A stretch of 64,000 nucleotides of DNA from Bacillus sp. (in: firmicutes). Its GTDB lineage: Bacteria > Bacillota > Bacilli > Bacillales > Salisediminibacteriaceae. The notes below the pieces were generated by a model. It was not told where the DNA came from. It saw nothing but the letters and a program-made list of their open reading frames with translations, and made no database searches. The number at the start of each line of letters is the position of its first letter. The first letter of the stretch is position 1. Location of the stretch: NCBI GenBank assembly GCA_003560495.1, contig PWLM01000052.1:1-64000 (forward strand), read 5' to 3'. Position numbers and translations under genes: made by a program. This document shows, piece by piece, positions 9,889 through 19,014 of the stretch.

Positions 9889-10178
9889 ATGTGGTGCCTC
9901 CTTTATCTTCACTACCAGCCTATTATAACAGACACTCGTTTGTCGGGTCGTTTAAAATGATGTAGGATGAAACGAAGGTGAAACATAAAGTACGACAGCT
10001 ACTCGATAAAAGCATCGACAGCTTCTGATATATGTGCATTCAGCCCGCGGTGCAGTCAGAGTATCTACTGCCAGCCGGTAATCTTTAATATAGAAAAACG
10101 CATATTTATAGGTTCTGCAGGGGCAGGCTTGTTGAAAAGAAAAATATTAGTTAGAATATAAGAGTGGATGTGATAGCT

Positions 10179-11054
10179 ATGGTGAGAAGTATGACCGGAT
10201 TTGGGCGCTCAGTTAAACAAATCTCCCAGGGTCGGGTGACAGTCGAAATTAGGGCTGTTAATCATCGATTTTCTGACGTTAGTGTTAAACTTCCAAAACA
10301 ATGGAGTTTCATGGAAGAAAAAGTCCGACGCTGGGCATCCTCCGATGTTCTCCGCGGGAAAGTGGAAGTGTCGGTATATCTTGAATCCGAAGGGTCCTCA
10401 GGTGAAGTACATATTAACTGGCCCCTGCTTAAGCAATTTCAAGAAAAGTTTGATGAATTGAAGCAAGCAACTGGATCAGCCGAGGATTTTCCGGCAGCGG
10501 CCATGCTTCAGCATAGTGACATCGTCTATATGAAACAACCGGAAGCAGATTCAGAACTGGTGGCGGAAGAACTCTGTGGCTGCGTAGCAGAAGCCGCCCG
10601 GGATTTAATGAATATGCGCGGGATAGAAGGAAAACTGCTTAAGCAGGATCTGCAGCAAAAAACAGTTCGGCTCCGGGAACTGAAAGAAAAAATAAGTTTG
10701 GAGGCTCCTCTGACTAAAAAAACAGTTTATGAGCGTCTGCGTCAGCGTGTAGAGGAATTTTTATCAGGGGTGGAATTGGATGAAAGCCGCCTTTTGACAG
10801 AAGTTGCTGTGCACGTGGAAAAAGCGGATATAGAAGAAGAGCTTATAAGAATTGAAAGTCACATCCGCCAGTTTTTAAATACTCTCGAAACAGAGGGAGC
10901 TGTCGGAAGAAAGCTGGACTTCCTTCTTCAGGAGCTGAACCGGGAAGTGAATACGATCGGTTCAAAAGCAGCTGAAGCAGAGACAAGTACTCTCGCTGTG
11001 GAGATGAAAGATGAGATTGAGAAGCTCAGAGAGCAGGTGCAGAATATTGAATAG
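10179..11054 (+). CDS. YicC/YloC family endoribonuclease
   Basis: [12 protein letters not shown]-terminus, [13 protein letters not shown]-terminal [17 protein letters not shown]. Confidence 0.93.
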   Translation: MVRSMTGFGRSVKQISQGRVTVEIRAVNHRFSDVSVKLPKQWSFMEEKVRRWASSDVLRGKVEVSVYLESEGSSGEVHINWPLLKQFQEKFDELKQATGSAEDFPAAAMLQHSDIVYMKQPEADSELVAEELCGCVAEAARDLMNMRGIEGKLLKQDLQQKTVRLRELKEKISLEAPLTKKTVYERLRQRVEEFLSGVELDESRLLTEVAVHVEKADIEEELIRIESHIRQFLNTLETEGAVGRKLDFLLQELNREVNTIGSKAAEAETSTLAVEMKDEIEKLREQVQNIE

Positions 11055-11073
11055 GAAAAGAGGAGATCTTTCA

Positions 11074-11337
11074 GTGGACATTAAACTTATAAACATAGGC
11101 TTTGGCAATATTGTATCAGCGAATCGCATAATTTCTATTGTAAGCCCGGAATCTGCTCCGATTAAAAGAATCATTTCAGATGCCCGTGACCGTAATATGC
11201 TGGTTGATGCTACCTATGGAAGACGGACGAGAGCGGTTATTATAGCTGACAGCGATCATGTTATACTTTCTGCGGTACAGCCTGAAACGGTGGCGCAGAG
11301 AGTAATAACGAGTAAGGAAGATGCTACGGAAGAATAG
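11074..11337 (+). CDS. remA: Extracellular matrix regulatory protein RemA (DUF370)
   Basis: (V)[59 protein letters not shown] start at 11074 after aggaga RBS. Confidence 0.92.
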   Translation: MDIKLINIGFGNIVSANRIISIVSPESAPIKRIISDARDRNMLVDATYGRRTRAVIIADSDHVILSAVQPETVAQRVITSKEDATEE

Positions 11338-11405
11338 AAAGCCCGTGACGGAGCTTAGCTCTCCGTGCTATACTACGATAATACTGTACTAAGTGGAGGA
11401 AAAGA

Positions 11406-12017
11406 ATGAAGCGTGAAAAAGGATTGCTCATCGTCCTCTCCGGACCTTCCGGTGTTGGCAAAGGCACCGTTTGTGGTGCATTAAGAGAGCAGGATACTGA
11501 CATTAAATATTCCGTTTCTGCAACGACACGCAGTCCGCGTGAAGGAGAAGTGGATGGAATAAATTATTTTTTCAAATCAAAAGAAGAATTTGAACGTATG
11601 ATCCGTGAAGGGGAAATGCTTGAACATGCACAGTACGTAAATAATTATTATGGGACACCGCGTACTTATGTCGAAGAAATGATCAATAAAGGCCACGATG
11701 TTATCCTGGAAATTGAAGTCCAGGGAGCGATTCAGGTTAAGGAAAGCTTTCCGGAAGGCGTATTTATTTTTCTTATGCCTCCGAGCCTTCATGAACTCAG
11801 AAATCGAATCGTAGGCCGTGGAACTGAAACAGGCGACCTCATCGACAGCCGCATGACAGTGGCTAAAGAAGAAATTGATTTAATGGATAATTATGATTAT
11901 GTCGTGGAAAACGACAAAGTGGAACTGGCGGTAGAACGGATAAAATCTATTGTTACTGCTGAAAACTGTAAGAAAGACCGTTTGATTCATCAATATAAAC
12001 AACTAGCCGAGGAGTGA
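11406..12017 (+). CDS. gmk: Guanylate kinase
   Basis: [34 protein letters not shown]. Confidence 0.97.
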   Translation: MKREKGLLIVLSGPSGVGKGTVCGALREQDTDIKYSVSATTRSPREGEVDGINYFFKSKEEFERMIREGEMLEHAQYVNNYYGTPRTYVEEMINKGHDVILEIEVQGAIQVKESFPEGVFIFLMPPSLHELRNRIVGRGTETGDLIDSRMTVAKEEIDLMDNYDYVVENDKVELAVERIKSIVTAENCKKDRLIHQYKQLAEE

Positions 12018-12025
12018 TTAAAACG

Positions 12026-12250
12026 ATGCTTCAGCCATCGATCGATTCATTACAAACAAAAATTAACTCGAAGTATACGCTTGTGACGGTTTCTGCCCAG
12101 CGGGCGCGCCAGCTTCGTGAGCATCCAGAAAAGTTCAATCGCCCAGAAGGTGCCAAATCCGTTAATTATGTAGGGATGGCTCTGGAAGAAATTGATGCAG
12201 AACAGCTGAGTTTTGAACTAAACGAAGATGACGTAAAGGAAACGATCTGA
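12026..12250 (+). CDS. rpoZ: DNA-directed RNA polymerase omega subunit
   Basis: [30 protein letters not shown]; alternative GTG start at 12014. Confidence 0.93.
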   Translation: MLQPSIDSLQTKINSKYTLVTVSAQRARQLREHPEKFNRPEGAKSVNYVGMALEEIDAEQLSFELNEDDVKETI

Positions 12251-12269
12251 GCATCAGATCGTTTTTCTT
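12239..12269 (+). terminator. Terminator overlapping rpoZ stop
   Basis: aaacgatctga-gca-tcagatcgtttttctttt hairpin plus T tract. Confidence 0.8.
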
Positions 12270-12321
12270 TTGGTTTCAGCTGAATCTGCTGACGACAAAA
12301 TCTACGGAGGGGAATTGCATA

Positions 12322-13530
12322 ATGGAGAGGAAAAAAAGAGTGCTCTTGGCAGTTTCGGGAGGAATAGCAGCTTTCAAAGCAGCGGCTTTAACTTCCAAAT
12401 TGATACAGGCTGACTATGAAGTAAAAGTCATGATGACTTCTCATGCCCAGGAATTTATTACGCCTCTGACATTTCAGGCACTTTCGAGAAGCCATGTATA
12501 TGTTGATACATTCACTGAGCCGGATCCTGCAGGCATCGCCCATATTGACGTGGCCGACTGGGCAGACCTTATATTTATAGCCCCCGCCTCAGCCAACATT
12601 ATAGGTAAGCTGGCAAATGGTATAGCAGATGACATGGTAACCACTACCCTGCTGGCAGCAACCGCTCCCGTTTATATTGCGCCGGCTATGAATGTACATA
12701 TGTACGCTCACCCGGCGGTTCTGCGCAATATGCAGCAGCTGGAGAAAGATGGATTTTCTTTTGTGGAACCCGACGAAGGTTATCTGGCCTGCGGCTATAC
12801 AGGAAAAGGAAGGATGGCAGAGCCGGAGGATCTTCTGGCTATGGTGGATTATCATTTCATTAAACAGAGCCATCCTGAGTGGCACGGCAAAAAGGTACTG
12901 GTTACTGCCGGACCTACCCAGGAAATTATTGATCCTGTACGCTTCCTGTCAAACAGATCCTCGGGAAAAATGGGCTTTGCTATCGCCGGGGAGGCTGCTG
13001 CAAGAGGAGCGGACGTAACACTTATAGCCGGCCCGGTTTCTCTTTCGGATCCGCACGGGGTTCGCAGAATTAACGTACAGTCAGCTGAAGATATGTACAA
13101 TGCAGTAATGTCAGAAGCTGAAAGAATGGATATAATTATCAAAGCGGCAGCGGTTTCCGATTATACTCCCGCTGAAACTACGGCCCATAAAGTCAAAAAA
13201 TCCGACCGCCCTTTAAGCATTGAAATGGAGCGTACAAAAGATATCCTTCAGGAACTCGGGCGCAGAAAAAAAGATCAGGTGCTTGTCGGTTTTGCAGCAG
13301 AAACCCAGGACATTGCACGTTATGCTGAAGAAAAACTGAACAAAAAAAATGCAGATATGATCTGTGCCAATTCTGTAATAGAAGCAGGGTCCGGATTTCA
13401 GGGAGATACGAACGCACTCACCTTATTCTATAAAGCTCTTCCACCTCAGGAGATACCGCTGACATCTAAAAGTAAAGCTGCAAAACTTATACTCGATGCA
13501 GCGGTCAGTCTAATGGGGAAAACCGAATGA
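12322..13530 (+). CDS. coaBC: Bifunctional phosphopantothenoylcysteine decarboxylase/phosphopantothenate-cysteine ligase
   Basis: AVSGGIAAFKA, PAMNVHMY, VTAGPTQEIIDPVRFLSNRSSGKMG. Confidence 0.96.
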   Translation: MERKKRVLLAVSGGIAAFKAAALTSKLIQADYEVKVMMTSHAQEFITPLTFQALSRSHVYVDTFTEPDPAGIAHIDVADWADLIFIAPASANIIGKLANGIADDMVTTTLLAATAPVYIAPAMNVHMYAHPAVLRNMQQLEKDGFSFVEPDEGYLACGYTGKGRMAEPEDLLAMVDYHFIKQSHPEWHGKKVLVTAGPTQEIIDPVRFLSNRSSGKMGFAIAGEAAARGADVTLIAGPVSLSDPHGVRRINVQSAEDMYNAVMSEAERMDIIIKAAAVSDYTPAETTAHKVKKSDRPLSIEMERTKDILQELGRRKKDQVLVGFAAETQDIARYAEEKLNKKNADMICANSVIEAGSGFQGDTNALTLFYKALPPQEIPLTSKSKAAKLILDAAVSLMGKTE

Positions 13531-15950
13531 TAGCAAAAGTCATTGTGGATGTTCCTACACAGGCAGTTGACCGTATGTTTGACTACTCAGTACCTGACAC
13601 GCTGGCCAAAACGCTGGTTGTAGGATGCAGAGTACACGTTCCGTTTGCGAACAGGCCCGTACAGGGATTCGTAGCGGAACTTTCCGATTCAACGGACGTT
13701 CCGAAACATAAGCTGAAACCTGTGACTGAACAGCTGGATCTTGTCCCGCCGCTTACGGAAGAGCTGCTGCAACTAGCAGAAAAGATAAAAACAGAAACGC
13801 TTTCCCTTCATGTAGCTGTGTTAAAAGCAATGCTTCCCCAGGCTATGCGCGCCAAATACAAAAAAATATTAACAGTGACGGCGGAAACAAATAAGCTGGA
13901 CCCTTTACTTCAGCGGTATTTTAAAACTTCTGAAGATGTTATCGACTGGGATGAGTGGGTTAAAAATGCTTCCGAAAATGAAATAAAATCGGCAGTTTCT
14001 TCCCTGAGGAAAGGGCTGCTGTCAGCAGAGCCGGTCGTTACTACGAAAGATGCAGCCAAAAAAAGACTTGTTTATTTCCTCAAAGAAGAAAGTGGACAGG
14101 CCCTGGAGGCGGCGGCATCCCTTCAGAAAAAAGCTCCCAAACAGGCAGCCGTGCTGCGTTTTCTCTCAGAAGATCCAGATAATAAAGCCTATACTGCGCA
14201 GGAGCTTTCAGGGTACGGATCCAAAGCCGCCCTGGAAGCACTCGTCGCCAAAGGATGGCTTGAAAAACAGGAAACAGTTGTAAAAAGGGACCCTTATGAA
14301 GGAAGGAAATTTGAATCATCAGAAAACCTTCCTCTTCTTGACGATCAGGCCGCCGTTTTAAGTGAAATTACTGCTTCAATGGATGAAAGAGAACATAGAA
14401 CATTTCTACTCCGGGGAGTGACTGGAAGTGGGAAAACAGAAATTTACCTTCAGGCGATCGACCGCACGTTGAAAGAAGGAAAAGAAGCTATCGTCCTTGT
14501 CCCTGAAATCTCTTTAACACCTCAAATGGTCAACCGTTTTAAAGCGAGGTTTGGTTCCAGAGTGGCTGTAATGCACAGTGCTCTCTCCAAAGGGGAAAAA
14601 TATGATGAATGGAAAAAGATACGTGATGGTGAAGTGGATGTCGTTGTTGGAGCGAGATCAGCTGTTTTTGCCCCATTCACTAATTTAGGAATTATCATTA
14701 TCGATGAAGAACATGAGGCGAGTTATAAACAGGAAGAAGCTCCACGCTATCATGCCAGGACGGTAGCTGTTGCCAGGGCAGAACATTATAACTGTCCAGT
14801 TGTTCTGGGGAGTGCGACACCTTCTCTCGAAAGTTATGCAAGAGCCCAGAAAGGAGTCTATCAGCTTCTTACTATGGAAAATAGAGTAAATGACGCTGTT
14901 ATGCCTTCTGTAACTTTAATCGATATGCGTGAAGAGCTGCGTACCGGAAATCGTTCCATGTTTTCTGAGGACCTTCTTGATAAAATGGAAGATCGCAGAC
15001 AAAAAGGAGAACAAACTGTACTGCTTTTAAACCGGCGCGGCTATTCCACATTTATAATGTGCCGGGAATGCGGTTTCGTCCCTGAATGTCCGCACTGTGA
15101 TATTTCTCTTACTTATCACCGCACAAACCAGGCTCTGCAGTGTCATTACTGCGGTTACAGGGAAACGGTTCCTGTAAGTTGTCCTGACTGCGACAGTGAT
15201 CAGATAAGATTTTTTGGGACAGGAACCCAAAAAGTGGAAGAAGAATTAATGAAACAGCTGGATGGTATCCGTATTATCAGAATGGATGTTGATACGACGA
15301 GAACTAAAGGAGCCCATGAAAAACTTCTTACTAAATTCGGCCGGGGGGAAGCCGACGTGCTTCTTGGAACACAGATGATAGCTAAAGGTCTGGATTATCC
15401 AAATATTACTCTTGTCGGCGTACTTGCAGCTGACTCTATGCTTCATCTTCCGGATTTCAGAGCTTCAGAAAGAACGTTTCAGCTGTTGACTCAGGTGGCA
15501 GGCAGAGCCGGCAGACATAAAAAAACTGGAGAAGTGCTTATTCAGACATATTCTCCCGAACATTACAGTATTACAGAAGTGAAACAGCACGATTTTCTAT
15601 CTTTTTATCAGAAAGAAATGCAGATGAGAAAGATGGGGGGATACCCTCCATATTATTATTTGACAATGCTGCAGATCAGTCATACGGATCTGCATAAAAC
15701 GGTGCAGTTCACGGAAAAAATCACTGATTTTCTCCGTCAGAACCTTTCTGATACAACGAAAGTTTTCGGTCCGGTCGCTTCCCCCATCCCCCGTATCAAA
15801 GATAGATATCGCTATCAAGTCATGATAAAATACAAAATTGAACCGCATCTTGCTGAGGTGCTTCATGAACTTATGGTTTCCCTGCAGACGGATATTGCAC
15901 GGACGGACCTGCAGGTGATAATAGACACTAACCCGCATATGATGATGTAG
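13527..15950 (+). CDS. priA: Primosomal protein N' (replication restart helicase PriA)
   Basis: LLRGVTGSGKTEIYLQAI, DEEHEASYKQEEAPRYHARTVA, zinc-binding CRECGF...CPHCD...CHYCGY, LLTQVAGRAGR. Confidence 0.97.
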   Translation: MIAKVIVDVPTQAVDRMFDYSVPDTLAKTLVVGCRVHVPFANRPVQGFVAELSDSTDVPKHKLKPVTEQLDLVPPLTEELLQLAEKIKTETLSLHVAVLKAMLPQAMRAKYKKILTVTAETNKLDPLLQRYFKTSEDVIDWDEWVKNASENEIKSAVSSLRKGLLSAEPVVTTKDAAKKRLVYFLKEESGQALEAAASLQKKAPKQAAVLRFLSEDPDNKAYTAQELSGYGSKAALEALVAKGWLEKQETVVKRDPYEGRKFESSENLPLLDDQAAVLSEITASMDEREHRTFLLRGVTGSGKTEIYLQAIDRTLKEGKEAIVLVPEISLTPQMVNRFKARFGSRVAVMHSALSKGEKYDEWKKIRDGEVDVVVGARSAVFAPFTNLGIIIIDEEHEASYKQEEAPRYHARTVAVARAEHYNCPVVLGSATPSLESYARAQKGVYQLLTMENRVNDAVMPSVTLIDMREELRTGNRSMFSEDLLDKMEDRRQKGEQTVLLLNRRGYSTFIMCRECGFVPECPHCDISLTYHRTNQALQCHYCGYRETVPVSCPDCDSDQIRFFGTGTQKVEEELMKQLDGIRIIRMDVDTTRTKGAHEKLLTKFGRGEADVLLGTQMIAKGLDYPNITLVGVLAADSMLHLPDFRASERTFQLLTQVAGRAGRHKKTGEVLIQTYSPEHYSITEVKQHDFLSFYQKEMQMRKMGGYPPYYYLTMLQISHTDLHKTVQFTEKITDFLRQNLSDTTKVFGPVASPIPRIKDRYRYQVMIKYKIEPHLAEVLHELMVSLQTDIARTDLQVIIDTNPHMMM

Positions 15951-15971
15951 TTTCAGGAAGGATGAAAAAAG

Positions 15972-16913
15972 ATGAAAATTGTTTTTATGGGAACACCGGA
16001 TTTTGCAGTTCCCGCCATGGAGGCAGTTCTGGAAGCTGGACACGACATAGCTCTCGTGGTAACACAGCCGGACCGGCCAAAAGGGAGAAAGAAAACTCTT
16101 ACTCCTCCGCCGGTGAAAACAGCAGCCGAGAGGCTTGATCTTCCTGTTTTTCAACCGGAAAAAATTAAGGCGGATTATCAGCCTGTCGTAGAGGCTGCTC
16201 CTGATCTGATTATTACTGCTGCGTTTGGGCAGATCCTTCCGAAGGAAGTACTCGATATTCCTGAGCTCGGAGCAGTAAATGTCCACGCTTCTCTGCTTCC
16301 CAAGTACAGAGGAGGAGCACCAATACATTATGCTGTTATGAATGGTGAAGAAGAAACAGGTATTACTATTATGTACATGGCTGAAAAACTGGATGCGGGG
16401 GATATGCTCCTTAAACGATCTATACCAATTAATCCAGATGACACGACCGGAACAATGCATGACAAACTCAGCCTGCTTGGAGCAGAAATGATTAAGGAAA
16501 TTCTTCCTATGCTTGAAAAAGGAGAGGTAGACCCGGAGCCTCAAAACAGTAGTGAAGCTACATTTGCTCCTAATATTACGAAAGAAAAGGAATTAATTAA
16601 CTGGGAAGCACCGGCGGAAGAAGTCAGCAGCCAGATAAGAGGTCTTAATCCCTGGCCTGCAGCCTACACTACTTTTTTCGGTAAAAGGCTTAAAGTCTGG
16701 GAAGCAGAGCCGGTTGAAGGAGCGGTGAATGATCGTCCCGGCACGGTAACTGCTGTAACTGATAAAGCTTTACATGTAGCGTGCGGCGGTGGAACAGTAC
16801 TGGCTTTAAAAAAGGTACAGCCATCTGGTAAAAAGCCAATGGATATAGCAACATTTTATAATGGTCAGGGCAGAGATGTTAAAGCAGGGACGGTGCTTGG
16901 AATCGATGAATAA
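15972..16913 (+). CDS. fmt: Methionyl-tRNA formyltransferase
   Basis: MKIVFMGTPDFAVPAM, NVHASLLPKYRGGAPIHYAVMNGEEETGITIM. Confidence 0.97.
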   Translation: MKIVFMGTPDFAVPAMEAVLEAGHDIALVVTQPDRPKGRKKTLTPPPVKTAAERLDLPVFQPEKIKADYQPVVEAAPDLIITAAFGQILPKEVLDIPELGAVNVHASLLPKYRGGAPIHYAVMNGEEETGITIMYMAEKLDAGDMLLKRSIPINPDDTTGTMHDKLSLLGAEMIKEILPMLEKGEVDPEPQNSSEATFAPNITKEKELINWEAPAEEVSSQIRGLNPWPAAYTTFFGKRLKVWEAEPVEGAVNDRPGTVTAVTDKALHVACGGGTVLALKKVQPSGKKPMDIATFYNGQGRDVKAGTVLGIDE

Positions 16914-18267
16914 TTCAAACGTAAGGGAAGCTTCACTCGATGCTCTCTTAAAAATTCATAAAAACCAGACTTACAGCAATCTGCTGCTTAATGATGTAAT
17001 TAACCAGAAGAAGCTCAGTAAAGTAGATGTCCCACTTTATACTCAAATCGTTTATGGAACACTTCAGCAGCAGCGGTATATTGATTTTATTCTTGAAAGT
17101 TTCAGCAGAAAAGCTCTTGATAAACTCGAACCCTGGGTTCTTGTGCTCCTGAGACTCAGTATTTACCAGTTGAAATTTCTTGACAGAGTTCCAGATCATG
17201 CTGTTTTGAATGAGGCGGTTACGATAGCTAAACGCAGGGGACACAAAGGGATTTCAGGAATGGTGAATGGCATACTGCGTTCTTATCTTCGAAATGGAGA
17301 GCCGGAACTTAAAGAAGCTGGAGGTCCTGTAGTACAGCTTGCCGTAAAAACATCCCATCCTGACTGGATGATAGAAAGGTGGGTGAACCAGTTTGGATGG
17401 GAAATCGCTGAAACAACTGCAGAAGCAAACAATCACCCTCCTGGAACTTCAGTAAGAATTAATCCGCTCCGTGTTACTATAGAAGAAGCAATAACGGAAC
17501 TTCAGAATGAAGAGCTTGAGGTGGAAATAAGTCCATTACTACCGGCGGAGGCTCTTCGTATTAAAAGAGGATCAGCTGCTGCCACGCGGGCTTTTCAGGA
17601 TGGAAGAATTACTATTCAGGATGAAAGCTCCATGATGGCTGGAAAGGTGCTTGCACCAAATTCAGGTGAACGGATACTGGATGCGTGTGCGGCACCCGGA
17701 GGAAAAACCACCCACTTAGCTGAGCAGATGCAAAATAAGGGAGAAGTTATAAGTATCGATCTTCATGAACACAAAATCCGCTTAATTGATCAACAGGCAG
17801 AAAGGCTGGGCCTGACTAACATTACTGCCCGGACTGGAGATGCCAGAACACTTGATTCAGAAACGCTGGGAAGTTTCGATAAAATCCTGGTGGATGCTCC
17901 TTGTTCTGGTCTCGGTGTCATACGGAGGAAACCAGATATGAAATGGACAAAACTACAGAAAGACCTGGAGCGTTTAATTTCTATTCAAAAAGACATCCTC
18001 GAATGTGCATGGAAGCTGCTGAAACCAGGTGGCAGACTTGTTTACAGCACTTGTACAATAGATAAGTATGAAAACGAGATGCAGGTGAAGCGATTCATGG
18101 AAGATAATAAGGATGCCGTGGCAGACCAGGACATGTTTGACAGGCTTCCTGAAGAAGTAAAAATAGACATGAAGAATAACTTTATGCTTCAGCTTATGCC
18201 GGGAAAATTCGGTACTGACGGTTTCTTTATGGCTTCGTTGGAGAAGCGGTCCGGCCGGGAAGAGTGA
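16906..18267 (+). CDS. rsmB: 16S rRNA (cytosine967-C5)-methyltransferase RsmB
   Basis: NusB-like N-domain; LDACAAPGGKTTHLAE, VDAPCSGLGVIRRKPDMKW, LVYSTCTI; start ATG 16906 overlaps fmt stop. Confidence 0.95.
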   Translation: MNNSNVREASLDALLKIHKNQTYSNLLLNDVINQKKLSKVDVPLYTQIVYGTLQQQRYIDFILESFSRKALDKLEPWVLVLLRLSIYQLKFLDRVPDHAVLNEAVTIAKRRGHKGISGMVNGILRSYLRNGEPELKEAGGPVVQLAVKTSHPDWMIERWVNQFGWEIAETTAEANNHPPGTSVRINPLRVTIEEAITELQNEELEVEISPLLPAEALRIKRGSAAATRAFQDGRITIQDESSMMAGKVLAPNSGERILDACAAPGGKTTHLAEQMQNKGEVISIDLHEHKIRLIDQQAERLGLTNITARTGDARTLDSETLGSFDKILVDAPCSGLGVIRRKPDMKWTKLQKDLERLISIQKDILECAWKLLKPGGRLVYSTCTIDKYENEMQVKRFMEDNKDAVADQDMFDRLPEEVKIDMKNNFMLQLMPGKFGTDGFFMASLEKRSGREE

Positions 18268-18276
18268 GGTGCCTAA

Positions 18277-19014
18277 ATGGAATATAGTTCAGCTACAGAT
18301 GTAGGTAAAATCAGACAGCATAATGAAGATGCTGTAGCTGTAGTAAAAAGCGGTGAGTACGTCCTGGCTGTTGTTGCAGACGGAATGGGAGGTCATCGAG
18401 CGGGGGATACCGCCAGCAGGCTTGCCTGTGAAACACTTGTAACAGGTTTTTACGATCTCCAGGAATCATTGGCCCGCAACGAAATAACTGCATGGCTCGA
18501 AAAAGCGGCATCGGAAGCTAACAGGAATATTTTTGAGTATCAAAAAGTTCATCCTGAATGCAGGGGAATGGGGACCACCTTAACTGCAGCATTAAGTACG
18601 GTGAATTTCACCGCCTACGCCAATGCAGGAGACAGCAGATTGTATATTTTGGAATCAGGTAGCCTCCGGCAGGTGACGGAAGATCACTCGTTAGTGGAAG
18701 AGCTTGTCAGGAGAGGGGAGCTTTCCGTGAAGGAAGCAGAAAAACACCCCCAGAAACATGTTCTTACGAGAGCTCTAGGCACCGAAAAAACAATTGCGGT
18801 TGATACCGGTGTTGTAGAATGGAAAGAGAACGATACTATTCTTCTCTGTTCAGATGGACTGACCAATAAGCTGCCTGATAAAGAAATTGAAGAAGTTCTG
18901 CAGGAGTATTCGCTGAAAGATACCGCCGTTTTATTAATAGATAAAGCGAATGAACGGGGCGGGGAAGATAATATTACAGCAGCTGCAGTCCGAAACAGGG
19001 AAGTGGGTATATGA
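18277..19014 (+). CDS. prpC: Stp1/PrpC family PP2C-type serine/threonine phosphatase
   Basis: VADGMGGHRAGDTAS, GMGTTLTAAL, NAGDSRLY, LCSDGLTNKL, GGEDNIT. Confidence 0.95.
   Translation: MEYSSATDVGKIRQHNEDAVAVVKSGEYVLAVVADGMGGHRAGDTASRLACETLVTGFYDLQESLARNEITAWLEKAASEANRNIFEYQKVHPECRGMGTTLTAALSTVNFTAYANAGDSRLYILESGSLRQVTEDHSLVEELVRRGELSVKEAEKHPQKHVLTRALGTEKTIAVDTGVVEWKENDTILLCSDGLTNKLPDKEIEEVLQEYSLKDTAVLLIDKANERGGEDNITAAAVRNREVGI

Noticed and set aside
15597-16544. 315-aa minus-strand ORF antisense to priA/fmt
   Set aside because: Complement of two well-conserved genes; His/Phe/Arg-rich composition typical of antisense shadow ORFs.
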